In this document: piece by piece, positions 1 through 12,718 of the stretch | How the letters are laid out: every line of letters begins with the position of its first letter | Position numbering within the stretch: position 1 is the first letter of the stretch | From: Myxococcales bacterium | Lineage (GTDB): Bacteria > Myxococcota_A > Polyangia > Haliangiales > Haliangiaceae | DNA length: 41,272 nt | Reading direction: 5' to 3' | Assembly: GCA_947483555.1 (NCBI GenBank) | Contig: CANKMW010000089.1 | Span: 1-41,272 of the forward strand | Position numbers and translations under genes: made by a program | Notes under the pieces: model-generated | Database searches by the model: none | What the model was told of the DNA's origin: nothing | Seen by the model: only the letters and a program-made list of their open reading frames with translations

Positions 1-3189
<3,189 letters not shown>

Positions 3190-3268
3190 TCGCGTCGCGG
3201 TCCGGCCGCGAGGTGAGGGGTCAGCCGCCACCGGGACCGACACGGACGCGTCGCCCGGCGCGGGGAAC

Positions 3269-4114
3269 GTGCCGCAACCCGCCTTCGATGCGAAGCCGAA
3301 AGACCTGTTCACGCGGCTGGGCGGCCAGCCGGCCATCGAGGCGGTGGTGGGTGAATTCGTCGCGCGGCTTGCGGCCGACCAGCGCGTGAAGTTCCGGTTC
3401 GTCAACTCGAACATCCCCGCCCGGACGAAGGACCTGGTCGACTTCGTGTGCGTCGTCACCGGCGGCCCCTGCCAGTACGGCGGCCGCGAGATGAAGATCC
3501 TGCACGCCTCGATGCACGTCACCAGGGAGGAGTGGGCCGCGACGGTGGAGGCGCTGGTCGGTGCGCTCGTGAAGTTCGACGTGCCCGAGGCCGAGCAAGC
3601 GGAGCTCCTGGGCGCGATCGACCCGCTCGAGGGACAGATCGTCGACCCGCCGGCGGAGCGGCCGTCCGGCAAGGAGCTGGCCAAGATCGAGGAGGCGGCC
3701 GTGGACCTCACGCGTTACGGCGAGCAGGCGGAGATCTACCACAACGTCTTCTCGCGCTCGGCGGCGCGCCCGTTCGACCTCGGCATCTTCAAGAACGCCC
3801 AGCGCGCGGTGACGTTCGACCGCGAGGGGATCGTGAAGGTCGGCTGCAACCTCCACGCGAACATGGCCACCTCGATCATCGTCGTCGCCGCGCCGCACTA
3901 CGCGGTCACCGACGCGAAGGGGGCGTTCCGCTTCCGCAGCCTGGCGCCGGGCGCCTACACGCTGCGCGCCTGGACCGAACGCACCGCCGAGCCGGTGACC
4001 CGGACGATCGAGATCAAGGAGGGCACCAACGAGATCTCGATCGACGCCGACGGCGAGGCGCCGACCGGCACCGGGCAGGACAAGTTCGGAGCGCCGCGTG
4101 GGACGCCCCCCTGA
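3269..4114 (+). CDS. Truncated haemoglobin domain fused to partial cupredoxin-like domain
   Basis: The first 115 residues match group I truncated haemoglobins: LFTRLGGQPAIEAVV at the start, then a proximal-His region of the form GREMKILHASMHVT. The C-terminal half resembles methylamine-utilisation/plastocyanin-like proteins: HNVFS, FDLG, then CNLHANM, which supplies His, Cys, His and Met type-1 copper ligands. A carboxypeptidase-regulatory-like beta segment follows (FRFRSLAPGAYTLRAW). The early cupredoxin strands that normally precede HNVFS appear to be missing, so the join may reflect a deletion. Start GTG 3269 is the only start codon in this frame after the upstream gene ends; no signal peptide is visible, although relatives are usually exported. 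Expected roles are O2/NO binding and electron transfer, but activity of this truncated fusion is uncertain. Confidence 0.65.
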   Translation: MPQPAFDAKPKDLFTRLGGQPAIEAVVGEFVARLAADQRVKFRFVNSNIPARTKDLVDFVCVVTGGPCQYGGREMKILHASMHVTREEWAATVEALVGALVKFDVPEAEQAELLGAIDPLEGQIVDPPAERPSGKELAKIEEAAVDLTRYGEQAEIYHNVFSRSAARPFDLGIFKNAQRAVTFDREGIVKVGCNLHANMATSIIVVAAPHYAVTDAKGAFRFRSLAPGAYTLRAWTERTAEPVTRTIEIKEGTNEISIDADGEAPTGTGQDKFGAPRGTPP

Positions 4115-4155
4115 GGGGCGCCGGCGCGATCCACGTGATGCGGCTGCGCTGACGG

Positions 4156-5337
4156 TCACGGGTCGCGGCGGCGCAACTCGAGGGCGGCGCGAACGTCGGC
4201 GAGCGCGGCCGAAGCCTCGGGGTAGTCGCGACAGAGCTTCAAGGCGCTCTCGAACGCTTCGACCGCTTCCTCGAGGCGGCCGGCGGCGCGGAGGACGTAG
4301 CCGAGATTGAGGTAGCCCTCGTCGGGATCTCCCGATTGCAGCGTCGCGTGGCGATGGATCGCTTCCGCCTCTTCGAGCTTGCCCTGGGTGGCCAGACACG
4401 CGCCGAGGCGGATCCAGGATGAGGTCTCGCCGGGCCGGAGGTTCGCGAGCTCTCGATAGGCGGCCTCGCCGGCGGCAAGGTCGCCGCGCTTGTCACAGAG
4501 TTCGGCCCACTCGCTGAGCCAGACGCTCCGCCACCCCGCCTCGGACGACTGATGCTCGATGGCGCGAAGCTCCTGTTCAGCCGCCACGAACAATCGGCGA
4601 CCGGCGAGACTTCGTCCGTGCAGCAGCCGGATGTACCGGTCGCCCGGCTTCAGGGAACGGTACTGGTCGATGAGGACCATCGCCTGCGCGACGTCGGGGC
4701 CCATGACGGCATCGAGCGCTCGTTGCCACAGGTCGCGCAAGCGCTGGCGCGCCCCGTCATCCGCGTGCTCGACCAGGGGCGCCAGGGCGTTGGCATACGC
4801 GGTCTCCAGCTCGCCGACCTCGGTGACCGACGTGCCGACGGTGGCGGACACGGTCCAGGTTCCCTCACGTCGCTGGAGTTCCGCGTACCACGCGCGCTGC
4901 TCATCGTCCCGCTCGACCTCGTAGACCATCAGTGACGCGCGGTCCTGCGTGGCCGTGTTGCCGCTGTACCAGACGAAGATCCCGGAAGGCGTCCGTTCGT
5001 CCAGGTAGAGCGGCATGCCCCGTGACGGTCGGATGGGGCGGTCGTGGAGTCTTCGCGGCTTGATCTGCTGGAGGACGTGGCCCTGGCGGCGATAGGTTGC
5101 CTCGGAGAGGACCCGGTTCGGCGCGAACGGTGGGATGGCGAGACGATCATCGGGATGGAGGTCCCGGCCGTTCGCGCTGCCCGCGAAGCAGCGCCAGCGG
5201 GCGCCGAACCAGCCGTCGATCTTCACGATGTGCGCGTGCTTCGGACGCACATAGCGAATGGCCCCAGCGATGACGTGCTGCAGTCGGAAGACCAGCGCCA
5301 GGTCCTCGTCCTGTCGTTCGAGCCGGACGAGGGTCAT
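4156..5337 (-). CDS. TPR-repeat protein, last gene of the kinase operon
   Basis: A 393-residue protein. The C-terminal third (residues about 270-385) holds tetratricopeptide repeats with the usual small/large residue pattern (GDLAAGEAAYRELANLRPG, GKLEEAEAIHRHATLQSGD, GRLEEAVEAFESALKLC). The first 250 residues show no domain I recognise; they include basic, Trp-rich stretches and no signal peptide. ATG 5337 is chosen because GGAGAGG lies just upstream; an in-frame ATG at 5352 is also possible. It starts less than 30 nt after the kinase gene and on the same strand, so it is probably co-transcribed and may be a scaffold or partner in the same signalling pathway. That role is inferred from position only. 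Confidence 0.75.
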   Translation of the reverse strand: MTLVRLERQDEDLALVFRLQHVIAGAIRYVRPKHAHIVKIDGWFGARWRCFAGSANGRDLHPDDRLAIPPFAPNRVLSEATYRRQGHVLQQIKPRRLHDRPIRPSRGMPLYLDERTPSGIFVWYSGNTATQDRASLMVYEVERDDEQRAWYAELQRREGTWTVSATVGTSVTEVGELETAYANALAPLVEHADDGARQRLRDLWQRALDAVMGPDVAQAMVLIDQYRSLKPGDRYIRLLHGRSLAGRRLFVAAEQELRAIEHQSSEAGWRSVWLSEWAELCDKRGDLAAGEAAYRELANLRPGETSSWIRLGACLATQGKLEEAEAIHRHATLQSGDPDEGYLNLGYVLRAAGRLEEAVEAFESALKLCRDYPEASAALADVRAALELRRRDP

Positions 5338-5364
5338 GACCTCTCCGAGCATCTCACGATATCG

Positions 5365-7656
5365 TCAGATCGCTTGCGTCGCCGTCCGCACCAGCTCGCA
5401 TTGCTCGAGCAGGAGCAACATGCGCGCCTGGCGCCGCTGCGACATCGGATCGAGGGTCTCGGTGACCAGCTGGCCAACCGTGCGGTCGCCATCGACGCGC
5501 GAGTAGAGGGTCGGCAGCCCGGTGATCTCGAACCGCTCCAGCTCGACCGCCGGCCGCGGCCGGACCCGGACCACGGTCGAGGCGGCGCGTTCCATCATCC
5601 ACTGTCCGACGGCGTCGTCGGGCATCGCCATCGCACCGGCGCCGAGCACCTCGAACGTGTTGAGATCGAGCGGGAACGCGGTCCGCGTGTTCTCGGTGCC
5701 CTCGTACCAGGCGAACGTGCCCTTGGTCCACGTGCACACGTCGATCAACTTCTGTCGCACCTGGTAGGTGAGGTGGCGAAAGACCTCGAGCGGCTTGAGC
5801 AACCCGAGGCCGACCAGCGTGTCGCCGAGCTTGCCTCCGTAGTGCGGCATCATCGCCAGCGCCATCGCCAGCTCGCCGGCCGACAGCGCGCCCCGGCTGA
5901 CCAGGTAGTGACCGAGCAACTCGCTCGCCACGTTGGAGGTCACGTACTCGGCGACGCCGCCGCGAACATAGATCTCCTTCTTGATGCCGCCGACGGCCGC
6001 GGTCAGGAGCCCGTTGGCGCGCCCGGTGGTCAGGCGGTACAGCAGCGTGATCGGGGCGGTGACGGCGAAGTCGCCGGTCATCGTCGCCTCGACGCCGATC
6101 TCGTTGAGCGCTGGCGGCTCGGCGGTGCCGGCGGCGAGCGCGATCTCGGCCGGCGACGGCAGCGCGATCGGCCGCGACCGCCGGCTCCGATCTTCGACCT
6201 GCGACTCGTCGAAGTCGATCGCCGACGGATCGGCGTCGGACGGTGAGATCGACGAGATCGCGTCCTCGATCGACGCGTAGCGCACCGAGACGTCGAGCTC
6301 CACGGCCGCCGGCGGTGGCGTTTGCAGCCGCTGCACCGCGTTCTCGATGTCGAGCGCCAGATCGCCAAAGTCGGTGTCGAGGAAACCGGCGGCCGCCACC
6401 GTGGCCTGCGTCCCCACCGACACCTTGCCGCTCGACTCCTCGACGCCGGCCGGCGCGGCCACCACCGCGCGCGGTGCGGTGCGGCGCGCGATCGGACCGA
6501 GCTCCAGCTCGCTGTCGAGGTCGAGGTCACCGAGGTCGCTTAGCCGCGGCTCCTCGGCCGGCGCCGGTGGCGTCTCGATCGAGATGATCGGCATGCTCTC
6601 GCCGATCCGCAGCTCGCCAGCCGGAATGCCGTCGAGCCCGGCGCTGACCGCCTGCTCGGCGGACACCGCCGCCGCCGCCTGCTCCTCGGCGTTCTGGGCC
6701 ATCGCCTGGCGACGACGTTGCCAGGCGGCGTCGTACAGCGAGTCGACCAGCTCGCCGATATGCCGCGGCGTCACCCGCAGTCGTTCCTCGAACATCCACT
6801 CGGCGAGCGCGTCGCGCATCTCGGCGGCGTCGGCGTGACGATCGCCCGGGTCCTTGGCCAGCGCCCGGCGCAGGATGGCGTCGAGCGGCGCGGGGATGTG
6901 GCCGCCGTACTGGTCGAGCCGCGACAGCCGGGCGTCGCGCACCATCAGCAGCACGTCGATCTCGGCCGACGCCGCGAACAGGCGACGACCGCACAGCATC
7001 TCGGCCAGCACCACGCCGACCGAGAACAGATCCGAGCGAGCGTCGACCGGTTGCTCGATCACCTGCTCGGGAGACATGTAGCCGTACTTGCCCTTGAGCG
7101 TGCCGGTCTTGGTACGGTGGTGGCGGCCGGGGCCGACGGCACGCGCGATGCCGAAGTCGACCAGCTTGACGTCGCCGCGCCGCGACAGCAGCACGTTGGA
7201 TGGCGAGATGTCACGGTGGACGATACCGAGTGGATTGCCGTCCTCGCCGTGCAGGCCGTGCGCGAAGTCGAGGGCGTCGAGGACCTCGTGAGCGATCCAC
7301 ACCGCGAGCTCGTTGGGGATCCGGCGCCGCTGCCAGGCCATCTCGCGGAGCAGCGCGAGCACGTCGACGCCGTCGACGAGCTCCATCGCGATGAACAGCT
7401 CGGTCCCGACCCGGCCGAGCTCGTACGTCTGGGCGATCTTGGGGTGGGTCAGCCGCGCGGTGAGCTTGGCTTCGTCGATGAACATCGCCGTGTAGACCGG
7501 CTCGCGGGCCAGCGCGGGCAACAGGCGCTTGATCACGACGTTGCGCTGGAAGCCATGTTCGCCCGGCGCGGTGGCCAGAAACAGCTCGGCCATCCCGCCG
7601 ATCGCGAGGCGCTCGACCAGCGTGTACCGCCCGAAGGGGATGGAGGTAGAGCCCAC
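5365..7656 (-). CDS. Ser/Thr protein kinase with C-terminal DUF4388/PATAN-like domain
   Basis: This 763-residue protein begins with a Hanks-type kinase domain (residues about 9-290). It has a glycine loop at 18-24, Lys43, the helix-C Glu62, HRD at 147-149 with Asn154, DFG at 167-169 and an activation-segment SPEQ, so it should be catalytically competent. A long Ala/Glu/Asp-rich linker follows, then a domain from about residue 525 to the end resembling DUF4388/PATAN modules of Myxococcota gliding and signalling proteins. No transmembrane helix is evident, so it should be cytosolic. The start is GTG 7656. It is preceded by the RsbR/STAS gene (34 nt gap) and followed by the TPR gene, and a PP2C phosphatase is divergent nearby, making a kinase/phosphatase signalling locus. 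Confidence 0.92.
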   Translation of the reverse strand: MGSTSIPFGRYTLVERLAIGGMAELFLATAPGEHGFQRNVVIKRLLPALAREPVYTAMFIDEAKLTARLTHPKIAQTYELGRVGTELFIAMELVDGVDVLALLREMAWQRRRIPNELAVWIAHEVLDALDFAHGLHGEDGNPLGIVHRDISPSNVLLSRRGDVKLVDFGIARAVGPGRHHRTKTGTLKGKYGYMSPEQVIEQPVDARSDLFSVGVVLAEMLCGRRLFAASAEIDVLLMVRDARLSRLDQYGGHIPAPLDAILRRALAKDPGDRHADAAEMRDALAEWMFEERLRVTPRHIGELVDSLYDAAWQRRRQAMAQNAEEQAAAAVSAEQAVSAGLDGIPAGELRIGESMPIISIETPPAPAEEPRLSDLGDLDLDSELELGPIARRTAPRAVVAAPAGVEESSGKVSVGTQATVAAAGFLDTDFGDLALDIENAVQRLQTPPPAAVELDVSVRYASIEDAISSISPSDADPSAIDFDESQVEDRSRRSRPIALPSPAEIALAAGTAEPPALNEIGVEATMTGDFAVTAPITLLYRLTTGRANGLLTAAVGGIKKEIYVRGGVAEYVTSNVASELLGHYLVSRGALSAGELAMALAMMPHYGGKLGDTLVGLGLLKPLEVFRHLTYQVRQKLIDVCTWTKGTFAWYEGTENTRTAFPLDLNTFEVLGAGAMAMPDDAVGQWMMERAASTVVRVRPRPAVELERFEITGLPTLYSRVDGDRTVGQLVTETLDPMSQRRQARMLLLLEQCELVRTATQAI

Positions 7657-7690
7657 CTTCGCCGGCCATTGTACCCCGTCGGGGGCGCGC

Positions 7691-8521
7691 TCAGGAGCTA
7701 CGGCGGATCACATTGAGCCCGGCGCGCTGGAAGGCGTGCGTCAGCGCGGCATCGAAGCGATCGAAGCCGCGCACCGTCACCCCGTGGGACTGGGCCTGGT
7801 CACCCCAGCGGGCGAGGATCTCGGACCCGGCACCCACGATCACGAGCTCGACCGGGGCCATGCGGCGCTGGCCGAACAGCCGCTCCATCGAGGCCCGCAT
7901 CGGGGCCGCCGCGGCGTCGGCCAGCCCCGAAACGTCGATCAACAGGGACGCCGCGCCGACCCGCACCACCAGCAGCAGCGCGCGGGCCAGGATGCTGTCC
8001 AGGACGTCCTCGGGCGGCGCCCCGACCAGCAGCACGCCGGGGATCTCGGGCGTGATCATCAGCACCGGCGTCCCGGCCTCGAGCTGCTCGGCGGCGCGCT
8101 CGGCCGCCGCCCGGCGTCCCGACGAGGCGAAGGCGTCGAGGGCGACCACGGTCAACCACTCGAACAGCGTCTCGATGGGACGGATCAGCTCGATGTCGGT
8201 GTGCTCGAGGACGGCGTCGCGGAGCGCCAGCAGCACCGCCGCCACCTCGAAGCCGGTGGCACCGGTCGCCGCCAGCGTGGAGCCGGCGAACGCGGTTGCC
8301 TTCTCGAGGTCCCGCAACGCCGGCGCACCGGGCCGGAGCTGCTCGGGGCCGTCCGAAACCGCGACCGCGAGCGACTCGATCAGGCCGCCGGCCAGGGCGG
8401 CATGCTCGGTGGCGCGCGAGGCGGCTGGACCGCGCAGCCCCGATCGATCGAAGCGGTGCGACCAGCTCGCGACGATGGAATCGCGCGTGCTGACCAGCGC
8501 GGCAGCGAGGCGGGTGCTCAC
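7691..8521 (-). CDS. RsbR-like STAS-domain protein
   Basis: A 276-residue protein. The helical N-terminal half (residues 1-145) resembles the RsbR-type sensor part, and the C-terminal half is a STAS domain: ITPEIPGVLLVG, LLIDVSGLADAA, PVELVIVGAGSEI. STAS proteins of this type act in partner-switching or stressosome-like signalling and are phosphorylated on Ser/Thr. In the conserved loop the sequence reads IDVSGLADAA, which keeps a Ser as possible phosphoacceptor. It starts at GTG 8521 and lies upstream of a Ser/Thr kinase on the same strand, with a PP2C phosphatase divergent 65 nt away. Together these suggest the kinase and phosphatase act on this STAS protein; that is inference. Confidence 0.82.
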   Translation of the reverse strand: MSTRLAAALVSTRDSIVASWSHRFDRSGLRGPAASRATEHAALAGGLIESLAVAVSDGPEQLRPGAPALRDLEKATAFAGSTLAATGATGFEVAAVLLALRDAVLEHTDIELIRPIETLFEWLTVVALDAFASSGRRAAAERAAEQLEAGTPVLMITPEIPGVLLVGAPPEDVLDSILARALLLVVRVGAASLLIDVSGLADAAAAPMRASMERLFGQRRMAPVELVIVGAGSEILARWGDQAQSHGVTVRGFDRFDAALTHAFQRAGLNVIRRSS

Positions 8522-8586
8522 CCCACGAACCTACATCCCCAGCAGCTCCCCTGCCACGCAGTTGTGCGCGCTGCTATCATGCCAAG

Positions 8587-9378
8587 ATGCTCAAGCGGGT
8601 GCCGGTCAGAACACGGTCGGTCGCGATGACCGATGTCGGGCGCAAGCGGGCCCAGAACGAGGATGCGTACTTCCGCGACGACGACATGGGCTTCTACGTC
8701 ATCGCCGATGGCGTCGGCGGCCACAACAAGGGCGAGGTGGCCAGCCGCGAGTGCGTCGATCAGTTGCACATGTGGGTGCGGGGCGCAGCCCGCGATCTCG
8801 ACCGCCTGACCACCCGCTGTCTGGAGGGCGATAGCGAGGCCAACTGGGAGATCCGCCGCCTGCTCGAGAGCGGCGTGCAGTCGGCCTGCTACATGGTCTT
8901 CGGCATGGCCGAGCTGTCACCCGACAAGCGCGGCATGTCGACGACCTGCTCGGCGCTGCTGGTGGGCGGCGGCTACGCGTTCGCGGCCCATGTCGGCGAC
9001 AGCCGCGTCTACCGCATCCGCCGCCGCTCGGTGCTGCAGATCACCGAGGACCACACGCTCATCAACTACAAGCTCAAGCACGGGCTCATCACCGCCGAGG
9101 AGGCCGAGCGCTCGAACGCCAAGAACGTCATCACGCGCGCGGTCGGCCACAAGGACTACGTCCAGGTCGACACCGCCGACGTCGACGTCGCGGTCAACGA
9201 TCGCTTCCTCATGTGCACCGATGGGCTCCACGGCTACATCAAGGGCGACGACGAGATCCTCGAGCTGTGCGCAGATGACCCCATCGACGCCGGCGCCGCC
9301 GCCTCGATCGACCTGGCCAACCAGCGCGGCGGCCGCGACAACATCACCGCCGTGGTGGTCGAGGTGGTCGCGGCCTGA
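8587..9378 (+). CDS. PP2C-family Ser/Thr protein phosphatase
   Basis: A 263-residue stand-alone PP2C/PPM domain with the expected metal-binding and structural motifs: TDVGRKRAQNEDA (Glu25, Asp26), ADGVGGHNKGE (Asp41-Gly42), GDSRVYRIR, a TDGLHG block and C-terminal GGRDNITAVVVEV. It should dephosphorylate Ser/Thr-phosphorylated proteins in the cytosol. ATG 8587 is the first start; ATG 8626 is a less likely alternative because it removes only a few non-conserved residues. It is divergent from the STAS-kinase-TPR operon with a 65-bp spacer, so it is the natural antagonist of that kinase. Confidence 0.93.
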   Translation: MLKRVPVRTRSVAMTDVGRKRAQNEDAYFRDDDMGFYVIADGVGGHNKGEVASRECVDQLHMWVRGAARDLDRLTTRCLEGDSEANWEIRRLLESGVQSACYMVFGMAELSPDKRGMSTTCSALLVGGGYAFAAHVGDSRVYRIRRRSVLQITEDHTLINYKLKHGLITAEEAERSNAKNVITRAVGHKDYVQVDTADVDVAVNDRFLMCTDGLHGYIKGDDEILELCADDPIDAGAAASIDLANQRGGRDNITAVVVEVVAA

Positions 9379-9427
9379 AACCGGCGAAGTCGGGGCGGAA
9401 TTCCCGGCCCCGGTCGCGGGTTGAAAG

Positions 9428-11338
9428 ATGAAACCGACGCGCGGCTCGTGCGTCCTAGAGATGCCGATGGCCGCCCTCCCTCCGACCCGCTCCCGAAACT
9501 GGCTCCTGGCGTTTGGCGTGGCGGCGGCGCTCTGCGTCAGCCTGGTCGCCTGGCGCCACGGCGGTGGTGACGACCGACCGACCCGGTCTGGTCGTGACGG
9601 AGCCGGCGCGCAACCGAGCGGCCCGGCGGCACCGCTGCGCTTCCACGACGGTCGCTGGCAGCGCGGCAACCGTCGACTGGGCCCCATCGCGGCCGCGCCC
9701 CCCGCCGACGGCCTGGTCCGCGTCACCGGTGCCGTGGTCGACGCCGCGAGCGGCAAGCCGGTGCCCGACGTCGAGGTGGTGTTCTCCGACGGACAGAGCG
9801 AGGCGACCACGCAGAGCGATCTCGCCGGCCGCTACAGCATCGACGTCCGGGCCGGCCATTACCGCCCCTTCGTGCGCGCTGCCGGCATGATCTCGGTCGG
9901 CGAGTCGCCGCGCGAGCGCCTGCCCGGCCGACCGCGCACTGATCAGATCGCCGCCTCGCGGCTCGAGATCGCACCCGACCTCGCCGTGTACACCAACCTC
10001 AGCGGTGCCGATCTCGAGGTCGTGCGCGCCGGCGTCATCGCCGGCCGCGTCTTCGACCGCGCCGGACACCCGATCGCCGGGGCGCTGGTCCGCGCGACAC
10101 CGTCGGACGGTCACGAGCTGCGCCCGGTGCTGGGCACCGACGTCGCCGAGACCGATCTCGACGGCACCTTCCAGCTCGAGCTGGGCGAGGCCCACTACGT
10201 CGTCGAGGCGTTCCACGATCGCTACGGCGCCACCGAGTCGAACCCGACGATCGCGCTGGTCGCCGGCGACACCGCCACCGCCGACCTGACGATGATCGCC
10301 GGCTGCGTGGTCAGCGGTCGTGTGATCCGCGCCGACGGCGGCGATGCCGGTGATGGTGCCCTCGAGCGGGCGTGGTCGAGCGACGCCGACAGCGGCTTCT
10401 ATCCCAACGGGGCGTTCGAGGACGACGGCGGGTTCCGCTGGACCTCGATCGAGGAGGGCGACGTCACGCTGCGCGCCTGGCCGTGGAAGGCACCGCCGTC
10501 GCTGGCCCGCACGTTCGCGTGCCGCGACGGTGCCCGCTACGACGACGTGGTGTTCACGATCCCGAACCTGGGCGCCGATCTGGTCGGCTCGATCGAGACC
10601 GCGGGCGGTGCACCGGCGGCCCGCGCCTTCGTCGACATCGTCGGCATGTCGGACGGCACGATGAACCAGCAGGAACGCGCCGATGACCTCGGGCGCTGGG
10701 AGGTGTTTGCCTTGCCGCCCGGTACGTACCAGGTGACGGCCTACGTGGCCGGCGAGGGCGCGGTGTCCGCGATCGTCACCTCGCCGGGCAGCGGTGGCAC
10801 GCTGCGGCTGTCCGGCACCGGCAGCCTGGTCGGCCGCGCCGCCGGCATCAGTGACGGCACGTTCACGCTGACGGTCAACTCGTGCGCGACCGCTCACACC
10901 ACCGTGTCGCCGCGCAGTCGGCACCTGGTGACCGTGCGCGGTGGCAGCTACCGCGCCGATGGCCTGCCGGCGTGCGCGATGCGCGGCGAGGTGTCGAACC
11001 GGACCCGCAAGCGTGGCTTCGAGGCGACCATCGAGGCCGGCGGCGTCGCCACCCTCGATCTCGACCTGGCGCCGCCGCGGGCCAAGACGGTGAGCGGCGT
11101 GGTCCGTGACGACGCCGGTCGGCCGATCGAGGGCGCCAGCGTCACCGTGCTGTCGGGCGATCTCGGTGACAGCAGCGCCTCGACCACCACCGACGTCGAT
11201 GGCCGGTTCGCGGTCGACGCCCACGGCGGCGACGTCATCATGTTCGGACACCACCAGGGCACCAGCGAGCTGCCCGTCGGTGACGATGATCCCGACCACC
11301 GCCAGGTCGACATCACGCTCACCCCCGGCGACTGGTGA
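9428..11338 (+). CDS. Membrane-anchored protein with repeated carboxypeptidase-regulatory-like domains
   Basis: A 636-residue protein with one N-terminal hydrophobic segment (residues about 22-40, after RSRNWLL), followed by a Gly/Asp/Arg-rich linker. The rest is several beta-sandwich repeats of CarboxypepD_reg type, recognisable as V.G.VVDA..GKPVPDVEV, GRVFDRAGHPIAGALV, SGVVRDDAGRPIEGASV and the DLAGRYSIDV or DVDGRFAVDA strand. These modules are typical of secreted or periplasmic surface proteins and are not enzymatic by themselves. ATG 9461 would also give a plausible signal anchor with a shorter N-terminus. It converges on the AlgH gene with only 9 nt between the stops. Location and an adhesive or structural role are inferred. 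Confidence 0.8.
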   Translation: MKPTRGSCVLEMPMAALPPTRSRNWLLAFGVAAALCVSLVAWRHGGGDDRPTRSGRDGAGAQPSGPAAPLRFHDGRWQRGNRRLGPIAAAPPADGLVRVTGAVVDAASGKPVPDVEVVFSDGQSEATTQSDLAGRYSIDVRAGHYRPFVRAAGMISVGESPRERLPGRPRTDQIAASRLEIAPDLAVYTNLSGADLEVVRAGVIAGRVFDRAGHPIAGALVRATPSDGHELRPVLGTDVAETDLDGTFQLELGEAHYVVEAFHDRYGATESNPTIALVAGDTATADLTMIAGCVVSGRVIRADGGDAGDGALERAWSSDADSGFYPNGAFEDDGGFRWTSIEEGDVTLRAWPWKAPPSLARTFACRDGARYDDVVFTIPNLGADLVGSIETAGGAPAARAFVDIVGMSDGTMNQQERADDLGRWEVFALPPGTYQVTAYVAGEGAVSAIVTSPGSGGTLRLSGTGSLVGRAAGISDGTFTLTVNSCATAHTTVSPRSRHLVTVRGGSYRADGLPACAMRGEVSNRTRKRGFEATIEAGGVATLDLDLAPPRAKTVSGVVRDDAGRPIEGASVTVLSGDLGDSSASTTTDVDGRFAVDAHGGDVIMFGHHQGTSELPVGDDDPDHRQVDITLTPGDW

Positions 11339-11347
11339 ACCGACCGG

Positions 11348-11908
11348 CTAGTGAATGCCGCGGCCCTGCACCACGGCCTCGGGGTTGGTGATGCCGAGCG
11401 AACGCACGGCCTCGACCCACATCTCGTCGGCGTCGAGATCGAAGATGATCGCGGGATCGATATCGGCGTGCAGCCAGGACCCGCGCGCCATCTCGCCGGC
11501 GAGTTGACCGGCCGCCCAGCCCGAGTAGCCGAGCAGGACGCGGATGCGGCCCGGCGGCTGGCTGGCCAGCGTGCGCAGCCGCTCGGGTGAGGTCGACAAC
11601 GCGACGCCGGGCGCGACCTCGGTGGTGCCGGGCCCGCCCATGCCGGCGATCGGCTCGTGCAGCACCCACCCGGTGGTGGGGCTGACCGGTCCGCCCGACC
11701 ACACCACGTCGTCCGCGGCGCCCCGCCACGCCATCTCGAGGCTGGTGAGCAACTCGGCGGCCTTGATCGGGCTGGGCTGGTTGATGACCAGCCCGAACGA
11801 ACCCTGATCGTTGTGCTCGATCATCAACACCACCGCGCGGGTGAAGTTGGGATCGAGGAGCTGGGGCATGGCGATCAGCAGCCCCGGCGCGAGGTTGGTT
11901 TCGTTCAC
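11348..11908 (-). CDS. YqgE/AlgH family protein
   Basis: A 186-residue protein, the usual length of this family. It begins NETNLAPGLLIAMPQLLDPNF and contains FGLVINQPSP, VWSGGPVSPTTGWVLH, LLGYSGWAAGQLAGEM and a C-terminal GITNPEAVVQ, all hallmark YqgE/AlgH segments. GTG 11908 is chosen because it places the conserved start NETNL at position 2; an upstream ATG at 11947 would add a non-conserved extension. Biochemical function of the family is not established; some members affect transcription of alginate or virulence genes. It stands alone here, convergent with the CarboxypepD_reg gene. Confidence 0.9.
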   Translation of the reverse strand: MNETNLAPGLLIAMPQLLDPNFTRAVVLMIEHNDQGSFGLVINQPSPIKAAELLTSLEMAWRGAADDVVWSGGPVSPTTGWVLHEPIAGMGGPGTTEVAPGVALSTSPERLRTLASQPPGRIRVLLGYSGWAAGQLAGEMARGSWLHADIDPAIIFDLDADEMWVEAVRSLGITNPEAVVQGRGIH

Positions 11909-11975
11909 GTGCCCGGCAAGTGTTTCAGATGGCCGTGCGCACGCCAAGCCGAATACGCGCGTCAGCCGGTGGGGC

Positions 11976-12689
<714 letters not shown>

Positions 12690-12718
12690 GGATCTCCGCT
12701 GGGTCCGGGAGGTTCGGG

